Assembly: GCF_000286315.1 (NCBI RefSeq)
Contig: NZ_ALJG01000346.1
Coordinates: 1 to 33,968 of the forward strand
Direction: 5' to 3'
DNA from: Paenisporosarcina sp. TG20
Lineage (GTDB): Bacteria > Bacillota > Bacilli > Bacillales_A > Planococcaceae
DNA length: 33,968 nt
Below the pieces are notes generated by a model. It worked only from the letters and a program-made list of their open reading frames with translations. It made no database searches and was not told the DNA's origin. Shown in pieces: positions 8,332-16,580 of the stretch. A program made the position numbers and the translations under genes. Every line of letters begins with the position of its first letter. Positions within the stretch are counted from its first letter, which is position 1.

Positions 8332-9351
8332 TTGAATAGTTGTATACACTGCGGAATTTCATTTGATTTTTATAACAAAGGATTTATTTTCATTGAATCC
8401 AAACAGATTAGACAACATATAACAAGCAAATATCAGATAAGCGGCGGGAATATCGCCTATGCACCTTATAGCTCATTAGATACAGTTGAAAATGAATTAA
8501 ACCGCCTTTCCCATGTATCAGACATTAAAATAGGACTTTCTCGTTCAACACGACATGAGAGATTAATAGATTTAAAAACATTTAAATTTCGTTTTCAAGA
8601 AAAAGAAACCGTCAACTTTATTCAACATGGTCAATTGGTTAGTCATTTGCAACCAATCGTTTCTTTACATTCTAAGGAAGTATATGGATACGAATCCTTA
8701 CTAAGAACAAAAGACTCGGAAATTTCATATTCACCCATGTCATTATTTAATATTGCAGCTAAAACAGGGCTACACTCCTTACTGGACCAAAGAGCACGTG
8801 AAGCAGCAATTAAAGCACGAGATGGTAACATTCCCATTGGCAAAAAAAGCTTTATAAATTTCTTGCCTTCCACTATTTATAATCCGGATTTCTGCTTACA
8901 ACATACCTTTAAACTAGTAGAAAAATATAAAGTAAATCCACAAGACTTAGTATTCGAAGTAGTTGAAACCGAAAAAATTAATGATGTTCTACATTTAAAG
9001 AAAGTATTAGATCGTTACAAAAAAGAAGGAATGAAAGTAGCATTAGACGATGTTGGATCTGGATACTCAACCCTAGATATGTTGGAATTACTCAGACCAG
9101 ATTATGTCAAAATAGATCGTTCTTATGTCACCAATTGTGACCAAGATTCAACCAAACAAGCTTTCTTAAAAGAAGCCAATAAACGCGCACATGCCCTTGG
9201 AATTATTACACTTGCAGAGGGAATTGAACGAATTGAAGAAGCACAAGTATGTGAAAGTTTAGGCTATGACTTAGCTCAAGGATATCTTTTCGGCAAACCT
9301 TCGGAGACGACGAAATGGTCCAATCCAGTTTCAGCTAATTCAAGTAATTGA
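8332..9351 (+). CDS. EAL-domain protein, putative c-di-GMP phosphodiesterase
   Basis: The 339-residue soluble protein would hydrolyse cyclic di-GMP to pGpG. The EAL domain covers about residues 95-330. Its signature reads ESLLR (121-125), and the expected catalytic residues are present: N176 (NFLPS), E209 (FEVVE), DDVGSG (239-244), K260 (VKID), E296 (AEGIE) and the end motif QGYLFGKP (316-323). The domain therefore looks active. The N-terminal 90 residues carry a CIHC pair (4-7) and no recognised domain. There is no GGDEF domain and no membrane segment. The start is TTG 8332, with GAGGTGAT at 8321-8328; no better start exists. A strong hairpin terminator follows. Confidence 0.88.
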   Translation: MNSCIHCGISFDFYNKGFIFIESKQIRQHITSKYQISGGNIAYAPYSSLDTVENELNRLSHVSDIKIGLSRSTRHERLIDLKTFKFRFQEKETVNFIQHGQLVSHLQPIVSLHSKEVYGYESLLRTKDSEISYSPMSLFNIAAKTGLHSLLDQRAREAAIKARDGNIPIGKKSFINFLPSTIYNPDFCLQHTFKLVEKYKVNPQDLVFEVVETEKINDVLHLKKVLDRYKKEGMKVALDDVGSGYSTLDMLELLRPDYVKIDRSYVTNCDQDSTKQAFLKEANKRAHALGIITLAEGIERIEEAQVCESLGYDLAQGYLFGKPSETTKWSNPVSANSSN

Positions 9352-9407
9352 TGCGACTGAAGTAAGGTTTTGATATTATTTGTGAATCTCATCCATAAAC
9401 AAAAAAG

Positions 9408-9449
9408 AAGAAGCTAATCACCTATTACAAATAGTGTGATTAGCTTCTT
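9408..9449. terminator. Bidirectional terminator between EAL gene and small acidic protein gene
   Basis: A 14-bp perfect outer stem (9408-9421 with 9436-9449) is extended by a 5-bp inner stem (9422-9426 with 9430-9434). It is flanked by six A on the left and T residues on the right, so it works for both converging genes. Confidence 0.88.
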
Positions 9450-9495
9450 TCACTCTTCAGTAGACATTTTTAGTGACCTCAATATTGAAAAAATT

Positions 9496-9741
9496 CTAGT
9501 TAAAATTTCGTCCTTGTTTATTATCAATATTATTGGTTAAATCATTTAAACTTTGTTCATTTTGATTATCATTTGATTGATTGTTTAATTCTTCTTCAAT
9601 CTGATATTCCTTCTGTATATTATTAAGACTCTGTTCTGAACGGTTAGTGGGGTATTGATTCAATTCTTCTTCGTTTTCTTCTCGCTCTTTCTGACTCATA
9701 TATTCTGATTCAAATTCAGGAAATTCTTCTGATTCACTCAT
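9496..9741 (-). CDS. Small acidic low-complexity protein with internal repeat
   Basis: This 81-residue protein is extremely hydrophilic, dominated by Glu, Asn, Gln and Ser, without Cys or Trp. It contains a duplicated unit: EEELN followed 12-13 residues later by EQSLNNI, then EEELN followed by EQSLNDL. It is probably disordered. An AAGGAGGT ribosome site lies ideally before ATG 9741, a consensus sigma-B promoter lies 42 bases upstream and a terminator follows, so the gene is real despite its composition. It suggests a general-stress protein. It recalls small acid-soluble proteins in composition only. No function is assigned. Confidence 0.8.
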   Translation of the reverse strand: MSESEEFPEFESEYMSQKEREENEEELNQYPTNRSEQSLNNIQKEYQIEEELNNQSNDNQNEQSLNDLTNNIDNKQGRNFN

Positions 9742-9782
9742 TTTAGAATACCTCCTTAAACTTTATATGACTTACTATCATT

Positions 9783-9807
9783 ATTCCCACGAAGGTATTT
9801 ATTAAAC
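9783..9807 (-). promoter_or_regulatory. Sigma-B promoter of the small acidic protein gene
   Basis: On the minus strand, GTTTAA (9802-9807), a 13-base spacer and GGGAAT (9783-9788) match the sigma-B consensus GTTTAA-N12-14-GGGWAT at every position. The predicted start of transcription is near 9776, leaving a 35-base leader. Confidence 0.8.
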
Positions 9808-9945
9808 AAATTTCTGTATTAATTAATATTTAATCATCACAAAACTAAGTCTTTTGACTGAAATTTATTTGAATTTGCTTTTAAAGACCCTAAAAGTGGT
9901 AAACTCATTATAGACACACTTTTAAAGACAAGGGGCTCAAATAAC

Positions 9946-10932
9946 ATGAAAACTTATGACGTTACTATAGTAGGAGCAGGACCGACTGGATTATTCACCG
10001 CATTTTACGGAGGTATGCGTCAAATGTCGGTAAAAATCATTGAAAGTTTACCAAATGTCGGGGGGCAATTAACAGCTTTATATCCAGAAAAATTTATCTA
10101 CGATATTGCTGGTTTCCCTAAAATTCGTGCAAAGGATTTAGTTGATAATTTGTCAGAACAACTATCTATCTTCTCACCAACCATCATGACAAATGAGTCT
10201 GTTGAAGATATGACAAGACTTGAGGATGGCACTTGGCAACTTACCACCGATAACGGTAAACATCTCTCAAAAACAGTTATTTTCACAACAGGCAACGGTG
10301 CTTTTGAACCAAAACGTTTAGAGCTCGAGGAAGCAGCAAATTATGAAGGTACTCAACTTCATTATTTTGTTGATGACATGGGTACATTTGCCGGAAAAGA
10401 CGTTGTTTTATTTGGCGGTGGAGATTCGGCAGTAGATTGGGCACTTATGTTAGAACCAATCGCAAACTCAATCACACTCGTACATAGACGTGATTCTTTC
10501 CGCGCGCATGAACACAGTATAGACTTACTGCATCAATCATCTGTTACTATTAAAACACCTTACGTCGTCGATCATTTTGAACCTAAAGATGATGATACTT
10601 TCACACATGTCGCTGTTCGTGGTACAAACGGTGAAGTCGAACTTTTGAAGGCGGATCACGTAATTGTTAACTATGGTTTCCGTTCACATATAGGCAACAT
10701 GAAAAATTGGGGCATGGATATGGAACGCAATGCGCTAAAGGTTAATTCAAAAATGGAAACTATTCTTCCTGGTGTTTATGCAGTTGGTGATAGCAATTTC
10801 TACGACGGAAAAGTTAAGCTCATTGCGTGTGGATTTGGCGAAGCACCGATAGCCATTAATTCAGCAAAACACTTCGTGGACCCAGAAACAAAGAAACATG
10901 TAAAACACTCAACCGATATTTTTTCTCACTAA
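9946..10932 (+). CDS. yumC: Ferredoxin/flavodoxin-NADP+ reductase (YumC type)
   Basis: The 328-residue FAD enzyme passes electrons between NADPH and ferredoxin or flavodoxin. It has the thioredoxin-reductase fold: the FAD motif GAGPTG is at 10-15, NVGGQLTALYPEK is at about 37-49 and the NADPH motif GGGDSA is at 157-162. The CxxC redox pair of true thioredoxin reductases is absent, as expected for this family. A C-terminal GVYAVGDS segment binds FAD. ATG 9946 follows AAGGGG. The gene is monocistronic. A direct repeat, CTTTTAAAGAC, occurs twice upstream (9878-9888 and 9919-9929). Confidence 0.93.
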   Translation: MKTYDVTIVGAGPTGLFTAFYGGMRQMSVKIIESLPNVGGQLTALYPEKFIYDIAGFPKIRAKDLVDNLSEQLSIFSPTIMTNESVEDMTRLEDGTWQLTTDNGKHLSKTVIFTTGNGAFEPKRLELEEAANYEGTQLHYFVDDMGTFAGKDVVLFGGGDSAVDWALMLEPIANSITLVHRRDSFRAHEHSIDLLHQSSVTIKTPYVVDHFEPKDDDTFTHVAVRGTNGEVELLKADHVIVNYGFRSHIGNMKNWGMDMERNALKVNSKMETILPGVYAVGDSNFYDGKVKLIACGFGEAPIAINSAKHFVDPETKKHVKHSTDIFSH

Positions 10933-10941
10933 TAATATGTG

Positions 10942-10980
10942 AAGAGATTCCACTGGCGAATGCTTGGGAATCTCTTTTTT
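10942..10980 (+). terminator. Terminator of yumC
   Basis: A 10-bp perfect stem (10942-10951 with 10967-10976) with a 15-base loop ends in six T (10975-10980). Confidence 0.85.
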
Positions 10981-11116
10981 GTCATGCGTATACTTAATAA
11001 CTCCCCAATAATCTTCAACGACACATTAAGAAAGACTGTAGGCTTGGACAATTATTTATATCTTTTATCACTATCGCACTTATCACATCAAAAGCAAGCA
11101 TCCATTGATGTAAGTG

Positions 11117-11599
11117 TTACATCTTAGGATTATTATTAAATGCCTTGTTGCGTATGAGATTCCATACAGCCATCCCATCGCTAGGATTTTCCCCATGCCA
11201 AACAGGAAAGAGCGAAAAGAAAACGAAATAGAATGAAAAGTAAACGAATTGATAAAGAAAAATATTAGGATCAATTTCTCTGAAAAAAATGAGACCATTT
11301 AAAATGAGTATACTGCCAATATTAAAAATTGAACCACCAGCATAGATTAAAATAAGTTGCCATTTTAAACCTCTTTTTGTTAACGTAATAAATTCACACC
11401 AACCGTCGTAAAAATAAAGGCGACGTATATGAAGTGGACCAACCTTTATAAGAATTTTCCCTGACCCGATATGCATATTTACTCTTCCCCCAAAAATATG
11501 CGCAAAAAACATATGACCTAGTTGATGAACAATCGTTACCAGAGGCAACACAAGGAAAAAGGCAAAGAAAAATTTCCAAAGATCATTAAATTCAAACAA
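11117..11599 (-). CDS. M50-like membrane protein with degenerate zinc motif (HQLGH)
   Basis: The 160-residue protein has about four hydrophobic segments arranged as in small site-2-protease (M50) relatives. The first contains the metal motif, here HQLGH (25-29), followed by a short FFAHIFGGRV turn. A distal NPSDG (138-142), like the third-ligand motif NPxDG, comes after a LFPVWHGE stretch. The catalytic Glu of HELGH is Gln (codon CAA), so proteolysis is doubtful although metal ligands remain. The start is TTG 11599 with an AAGGTG site; no ATG fits. The gene stands alone. It may be a pseudoprotease or a binding protein. Confidence 0.72.
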   Translation of the reverse strand: MFEFNDLWKFFFAFFLVLPLVTIVHQLGHMFFAHIFGGRVNMHIGSGKILIKVGPLHIRRLYFYDGWCEFITLTKRGLKWQLILIYAGGSIFNIGSILILNGLIFFREIDPNIFLYQFVYFSFYFVFFSLFPVWHGENPSDGMAVWNLIRNKAFNNNPKM

Positions 11600-11998
11600 A
11601 GTTTCACCTTCTATACATAAATAAAGATTTTTTTAGAAGCGGAGTTTCAATCATTCTCCCATGTGATTCCTAGTTTCCACACTTCTACTATTTTTAAACC
11701 TTTATATTACTGGTTATTTTGGTTTATACCTACTTGTAAAGTAGTGTGTGTCCATTCTCTAGTCCGCTAAATTCCAAAGATTTTATGAATGTTGCTTCGG
11801 ACGTATACCTTCCGCAAGACTGCCGGGTGGAAAAGTTGACTTGCGAAATGACCGCGGTCACTTCACGGGTTCTTTCACTCTTGAGGTTATGGTGTACCAG
11901 GGTTAGCGACCTATAGCGACACCGAAACTGCGTTAAACATAATAAAGATATTTTACATAATTCTAGAAAAACACAGTTTGCTATGATATTAGTGGTAA
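11600..11998. other. Intergenic region with a GC-richer repeat-like block
   Basis: No gene is supported. The stretch 11785-11935 is clearly richer in G and C than its surroundings, and contains a GACCGCGGTC palindrome (near 11850) and a doubled AGCGAC. Short frames run through it on both strands without a plausible start or ribosome site. It may be a remnant of a dispersed repeat; I cannot name it. Confidence 0.35.
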
Positions 11999-12035
11999 AA
12001 AGAGCGACAGATTCCCTATGAACCTGTCGCTCTTT
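11999..12035 (-). terminator. Terminator of the FAD dehydrogenase gene
   Basis: A 12-bp stem (11999-12010 with 12024-12035) around GAGCGACAG has a 13-base loop. On the minus strand it runs into T residues (A run 11997-12001). Confidence 0.82.
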
Positions 12036-12086
12036 GCAATTAATCATATTAGTATCCTATGTCAAGTTCTTTCTTTGAATCAAATG

Positions 12087-13736
12087 TTAAATAATCTCAA
12101 CCAAGGCCTTACCAACTTGTCGTCCTGTGAACAAACAACCACCGAGGAAAGTCCCTTCTAATGATCGATACCCATGAACACCTCCACCGCCAAATCCAGC
12201 AACTTCACCAGCAGCGTACAACCCAAGAACTGGCTCTCCCGTAGAATTTAACACTCTTCCTGATAAATCAGTTTGTAATCCACCTAGCGTTTTGCGACTA
12301 ATAATATTGAGACGAACTGCTATTAATGGACCATTTTTTGAATCCAATATTTTGTGTGGTTTCGCAACCCGAATCAGTTTATCTCCTATGTAGTTTCTCG
12401 CACCACGCAATGCTGTTACTTGTAAATCTTTTGTGAATTTATGTTCCATTTCACGGTCCCTTGCAACGATCTGACGCTTCAAGTCTTCAAAATTAATAAG
12501 CCCTTCTCCAGTCAAATTGTTCATGCCTACCACTAGTTCTTCTAGTGTATTGGCAACAATAAAGTCTTCCCCTTTTTCCATAAAAGCCTTAACCGGCGCA
12601 GTAGGTCCGGGAAGTATTCGTGCTAAAACTTGACGAATACTCTTGCCTGTTAAATCAGGATTTTGCTCTGAACCAGATAAAGCAAATTCTTTTTCAATGA
12701 TTTTTTGTGTTAATACAAACCACGAATAATCGTATCCTGTTTTCTGAATGGTCTCCAATGTCCCAAGGGTATCGAATCCTGGGAAGTTTGGAGCATCAAA
12801 CCTTTTCCCGGTTGCATCTAACCACAACGAAGAAGGACCTGGTAAAATTCGAATCCCATGCTTTTCCCACACTGGATTCCAATTTGTAATGCCCTCTGTG
12901 TAATGCCACATCCGGTCTCGGTTTACGATACGACCACCAGCTTCTTCAGATATTCCTAACATTCGCCCATCAACATGGGCAGGTACACCTGAAATCATTC
13001 GTGTTGGAGCTTTTCCTAATCTTTCTGGCCAGTTCTGACGAATTAAATCAAAATTTGCTCCTAAACCACCACTTGTCACAACAACCGCTTTAGCGGTCTC
13101 ACTAAATTCACCAATCATTTCTCGAGAACTCGCTTCTCCTCGACTTGCATTACTTGCTTCAAGAATGGCACCTTTTACCCCTACAACTACTCCATTGTCC
13201 ACTAATAGTTCATCTACTCGATGTCGCGGGCGATAATCAACCAATCCACTTTCAATCGCTTTGCGCATTTTTTCTTCAAACGGTTTCACGATGGCAGGTC
13301 CCGTCCCCCACACGATATGAAAACGAGGCACTGAATTGCCATGACCTTCTGCTAAATAGCCACCACGTTCTGCCCACCCTACCACCGGAAAGAAACTTAC
13401 ACCTAAAGACTTTAGCCAAGCTCTCTTTTCAAAAGTAGCAAACTTTACATATGCTTGAGCCCATTTACGTCCCCAATAGTCTTCATCAACACGATCAAAA
13501 CCCGCTGCCCCTTGCCAATCCTGCCACGCTAAATCATGTGAATCATGAATACCCAGTCTCCTTTGTTCTGGAGAGTCTACCAAAAACAATCCACCAAATG
13601 ACCACCAGGCTTGTCCTCCAAGAGATGCTTCTGGCTCTTGATCTAACAATATAACTCTTTTCCCCGCATCAGTTAACTCAGCAGTTACTACCAACCCCGC
13701 TAATCCTGCACCTACTACTATTACATCTGCTTTCAT
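12087..13736 (-). CDS. FAD-binding dehydrogenase (fumarate reductase/ketosteroid dehydrogenase-like flavoprotein)
   Basis: The 549-residue flavoprotein belongs to the FAD-binding 2 family. The N-terminal dinucleotide motif DVIVVGAGLAGL is at 4-15, an Asp/Glu follows the second strand (LLDQEPE), and the C-terminal AAGEVAGFGGGGVHGYRSLE motif closes around FAD. The length and motifs fit the group annotated as FAD-binding dehydrogenase, related to fumarate reductase flavoproteins and 3-ketosteroid dehydrogenases; the substrate is unknown. The frame is open to GTG 13745, but GGGGTG lies 6 bases before ATG 13736, which is preferred. It is divergent from trhO and is followed by a terminator. Confidence 0.87.
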   Translation of the reverse strand: MKADVIVVGAGLAGLVVTAELTDAGKRVILLDQEPEASLGGQAWWSFGGLFLVDSPEQRRLGIHDSHDLAWQDWQGAAGFDRVDEDYWGRKWAQAYVKFATFEKRAWLKSLGVSFFPVVGWAERGGYLAEGHGNSVPRFHIVWGTGPAIVKPFEEKMRKAIESGLVDYRPRHRVDELLVDNGVVVGVKGAILEASNASRGEASSREMIGEFSETAKAVVVTSGGLGANFDLIRQNWPERLGKAPTRMISGVPAHVDGRMLGISEEAGGRIVNRDRMWHYTEGITNWNPVWEKHGIRILPGPSSLWLDATGKRFDAPNFPGFDTLGTLETIQKTGYDYSWFVLTQKIIEKEFALSGSEQNPDLTGKSIRQVLARILPGPTAPVKAFMEKGEDFIVANTLEELVVGMNNLTGEGLINFEDLKRQIVARDREMEHKFTKDLQVTALRGARNYIGDKLIRVAKPHKILDSKNGPLIAVRLNIISRKTLGGLQTDLSGRVLNSTGEPVLGLYAAGEVAGFGGGGVHGYRSLEGTFLGGCLFTGRQVGKALVEII

Positions 13737-13805
13737 TTCACTCACCCCATCAATTTCTCTGTTGAATATACTATTCTATTAAACGTAGGTATTTCCCTTT
13801 AATAT

Positions 13806-13840
13806 CTCTATTTCGGATAATCTATATGGTCAAAATAGAG
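13806..13840. promoter_or_regulatory. Inverted repeat between FAD dehydrogenase and trhO genes
   Basis: Perfect 8-bp arms, CTCTATTT (13806-13813) and AAATAGAG (13833-13840), are separated by 19 bases. A TTGACC hexamer on the minus strand (13828-13833) overlaps the right side and could be the -35 of the dehydrogenase gene. This is a candidate operator; the regulator is unknown. Confidence 0.35.
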
Positions 13841-13895
13841 TTTTTATGCTAAAATTACTGATTGAATTAATATGAATGTTAGGTGGTTGAATTTA

Positions 13896-14861
13896 ATGGA
13901 AAACAATACTTATCAAGTCTTGTTATATTATAAATATGTACTAATAGATGAACCTGAACTATTTGCAGAAACTCACTTAGCAACATGCAAAGAGATCGGT
14001 TTATTAGGACGAATTCTTGTATCTCATGAAGGCATTAATGGTACCGTTTCTGGTACAGTTACCCAAACGCAAACTTACATGGAATTAATGAAGAGTGATG
14101 AACGTTTTGCAGATATGATGTTTAAAATTGATGAAGTCGAAGGTCATGCATTTAAGAAAATGCATGTACGTGCTCGACATGAAGTTGTACATTTAGGGCT
14201 TGGAGAAGACGATATCAATCCTAATGAAATTACCGGCGAGTACTTATCTCCTGTAGAATTCTACAAAAAAATGCAACAAGACGATACGATTGTCATTGAC
14301 GCACGTAATGACTATGAATATGATTTAGGACATTTCCGTGGCGCTGTTCGACCGGAAATTAAAAACTTTCGAGATTTACCTAAATGGATGCGTGAAAATA
14401 AAGAGCAATTCGAAGGTAAAAAGATTTTGACTTACTGTACAGGCGGAATTCGCTGTGAAAAGTTCTCCGGTTGGCTGGTGAAAGAAGGATATGAAGATGT
14501 AGGTCAACTTCATGGAGGTATTGCCACTTACGGAAAAGACCCTGAAGTAAGAGGGAAACTATGGGATGGTCAAATGTATGTCTTTGATGAACGCATCGCT
14601 GTTCCTGTAAATCAAGAGGAACATGTTATTGTTGGGAAAGACCACTTTACTGGAGATCCGTGTGAACGCTATGTAAACTGTGCTAACCCTGAATGTAACG
14701 ATAAAATTCTGTGTTCTGAAGAGAATGAGCACTTTTACTTGCGTAGTTGTTCAGACGCTTGCCGCACACATCCACGCAACCGCTATATCGTAGAGCACGA
14801 ATTGACTGAAGATCAATTTCAAGCGAAACTAGAAGCAATAGCTCGTCTTAAAACAGTGTAA
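13896..14861 (+). CDS. trhO: tRNA uridine-34 5-hydroxylase TrhO (rhodanese-related)
   Basis: TrhO uses molecular oxygen to hydroxylate U34 in the anticodon of several tRNAs (ho5U). The 321-residue protein has the usual N-terminal ferredoxin-like domain (1-105) with [17 protein letters not shown] rhodanese domain follows (about 112-215), with the active-site loop YCTGGIRC (C181 and C187). A C-terminal cysteine-rich segment comes next ([12 protein letters not shown], then C-x3-C in [14 protein letters not shown]). It resembles B. subtilis YbfQ throughout. The frame is open from 13872, but TAGGTGG lies 9 bases before ATG 13896. The gene is monocistronic. Confidence 0.93.
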   Translation: MENNTYQVLLYYKYVLIDEPELFAETHLATCKEIGLLGRILVSHEGINGTVSGTVTQTQTYMELMKSDERFADMMFKIDEVEGHAFKKMHVRARHEVVHLGLGEDDINPNEITGEYLSPVEFYKKMQQDDTIVIDARNDYEYDLGHFRGAVRPEIKNFRDLPKWMRENKEQFEGKKILTYCTGGIRCEKFSGWLVKEGYEDVGQLHGGIATYGKDPEVRGKLWDGQMYVFDERIAVPVNQEEHVIVGKDHFTGDPCERYVNCANPECNDKILCSEENEHFYLRSCSDACRTHPRNRYIVEHELTEDQFQAKLEAIARLKTV

Positions 14862-15070
14862 TAAAAGATAAGTTCGTAAAAAAATTGACCCTTATTTCCA
14901 TTTGGACATTCATTATTTATCCTGGCCCAAGCAGGCTCTGGCACAGTGAGTATTTCTCATATTTTAAAGTAATAAGTACCAATAATTTGAGTGTTAGTTA
15001 ATCAGAATCCTAACTATATCGGCTTAAGGTTCCCGTTTGCTTGGGATCACAAAACTATAACTCCAACACT
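14862..15070 (+). other. Intergenic region with possible structured RNA before a terminator
   Basis: No gene is seen. Bases 14990-15070 can close as a stem (AGTGTT 14990-14995 with AACACT 15065-15070) around two short hairpins (AGTT/AACT at 14996-15015 and TCCC/GGGA at 15031-15046). The intrinsic terminator follows directly. This could be a small RNA or the remnant of a riboswitch; it matches no class I know and the helices are short. Confidence 0.25.
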
Positions 15071-15112
15071 AAAACAGACGATAGAGGTGATAACTCTCAT
15101 CGTCTGTTTTTT
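15071..15112. terminator. Strong hairpin terminator between trhO and amidohydrolase genes
   Basis: A 12-bp stem (15071-15082 with 15099-15110) ends in six T (15107-15112) on the plus strand and four T on the minus strand. It probably stops both converging transcripts, though it lies 210 bases after trhO and 99 bases after the amidohydrolase gene. Confidence 0.82.
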
Positions 15113-15210
15113 CTATAAGGTATCTTACGGTTATTTTATTAAAGTAAATAATCTATCTCCTATGAACACTTCTTTAACAACTAACAGTAGAAATGTTCAC
15201 CGGTTATATT

Positions 15211-16482
15211 TTACAGTACAGAAGCTAGTACAGGATTAGGTTGTTCTTCCTTTAAAACCTTACCACCTTTTATGACAACACGGATATTTGAATTGTCTTC
15301 CAATGAACGTAGGTCTGTTAATGGGTTTACCTTAGTTATTACGATATCTGCAAGTTTCCCTACATCTAAAGTTCCTACTTTATCCTCCCACCCCATGCAT
15401 TCAGCAGCTGTCTTAGTTGTTGCCACAATCGTTTCCATAGGTGTCATTCCTATTTCATGCATTAATGTCAATTCTCTTAAATTAGTACCATGTGCCATTA
15501 CCCCTGCATCTGTTCCCATTGCAATCTTCACACCAGCACGATAGGCTTTAGCGATACTCTCTTTATGAGCTTCCATTGCTTCTTGTGCCTTTTTTACTCC
15601 CCAATCAGGCATGCCAGCTGTTTCAGCTAGTTCTAACACAGAAACTGGAGCTAAAAGAGTTGGCACTAAGAAAGTACCATTTTCTAACATAAGCTCTATA
15701 CATTCGTCATCTAGGTAAATACCATGCTCTATTGAATGTATACCTGCTTTAATTGCATTTTTGATTCCTTCGGCGCCTTGTGCATGTGCCATTACTTTTA
15801 ATCCCCGACGGAATGAAGCTTCTTCAACCATCACTTTCAATTCATCGATGTTGAATTGTGTGAATTCCGGATGATCTGTTGCACTAAGAACACCACCTGT
15901 GCTGTGGACTTTAATAATGTCCGCTCCTGCTCGCAAAACTTCTCTAACCGTTTTTCGAACTTCCTCTACACCATCGCAAATCCCATTTGGCATGCCAGGA
16001 TATTCGTCTAAAAGTAACTTCACGGTTTGACCTGAAGCTGTCCATGCATCCCCGTGTCCTCCAGTTGTAGTTAGAGCCGTTATACTTATTTGCATACGTG
16101 GTCCTACAACGTAACCTCTTTCAACTGCTTGCTTAACTCCTGCATCCGTTCCACCACAATCTCTGACCGATGTGATTCCAGCATTAATTGTGTTTCTCAT
16201 ATATTCAGTTGCTTTAAAGAAGTTTAATGAAAAAGGAGTTGATAGTCTATTTTCTACTGGCTCGTATTCCAACATCAAGTGAACATGTGTATCAATAAAT
16301 CCAGGGAGAATAAACCCACCACTTGCGTCCATATAAGATACTTCTCCCTCGAACTTAGGTAAATCTTTTTCCTGTCCAACAAATACAATTTTTTCATCTT
16401 CAATTGCTATTGCCGCATGCAATACTAGTTCTCCACCATTTCCGTCAATTAAACTACCATTTTTAATAATTGTAATAGCCAA
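15211..16482 (-). CDS. Metal-dependent amidohydrolase (imidazolonepropionase/prolidase-like, COG1228)
   Basis: The 423-residue cytoplasmic enzyme has the amidohydrolase (beta/alpha)8 barrel with a binuclear metal centre. H66 and H68 lie in DTHVH, the carboxylated K191 in IIKVHSTGG, H233 in AHAQG, H253 in EHG and D325 in GTDAG. Members of this subgroup hydrolyse Xaa-Pro, Xaa-Arg or N-acyl dipeptides; the specificity is not readable here. The start is TTG 16482 with GAGGGA just upstream; no ATG fits. It is the last gene of the peptide-utilisation locus, 98 bases after the alpha/beta hydrolase gene with no terminator between. It is a likely final step in peptide breakdown. Confidence 0.87.
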   Translation of the reverse strand: MAITIIKNGSLIDGNGGELVLHAAIAIEDEKIVFVGQEKDLPKFEGEVSYMDASGGFILPGFIDTHVHLMLEYEPVENRLSTPFSLNFFKATEYMRNTINAGITSVRDCGGTDAGVKQAVERGYVVGPRMQISITALTTTGGHGDAWTASGQTVKLLLDEYPGMPNGICDGVEEVRKTVREVLRAGADIIKVHSTGGVLSATDHPEFTQFNIDELKVMVEEASFRRGLKVMAHAQGAEGIKNAIKAGIHSIEHGIYLDDECIELMLENGTFLVPTLLAPVSVLELAETAGMPDWGVKKAQEAMEAHKESIAKAYRAGVKIAMGTDAGVMAHGTNLRELTLMHEIGMTPMETIVATTKTAAECMGWEDKVGTLDVGKLADIVITKVNPLTDLRSLEDNSNIRVVIKGGKVLKEEQPNPVLASVL

Positions 16483-16580
16483 TACTATCCCTCACTTCAA
16501 ATGTGTTTTTTATATAAAACTTCAATCTAAACATTATAGTTATGTCAGTCTCTTATTAAATATGAATTAAGTTTCTAATT

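Noticed and set aside
10939-11127. 62-codon plus-strand frame after yumC
   Set aside because: It starts inside the yumC terminator hairpin and has no ribosome site or protein-like sequence.
11730-12047. 105-codon minus-strand frame
   Set aside because: It begins inside the terminator of the dehydrogenase gene and crosses the GC-rich repeat-like block; no ribosome site.
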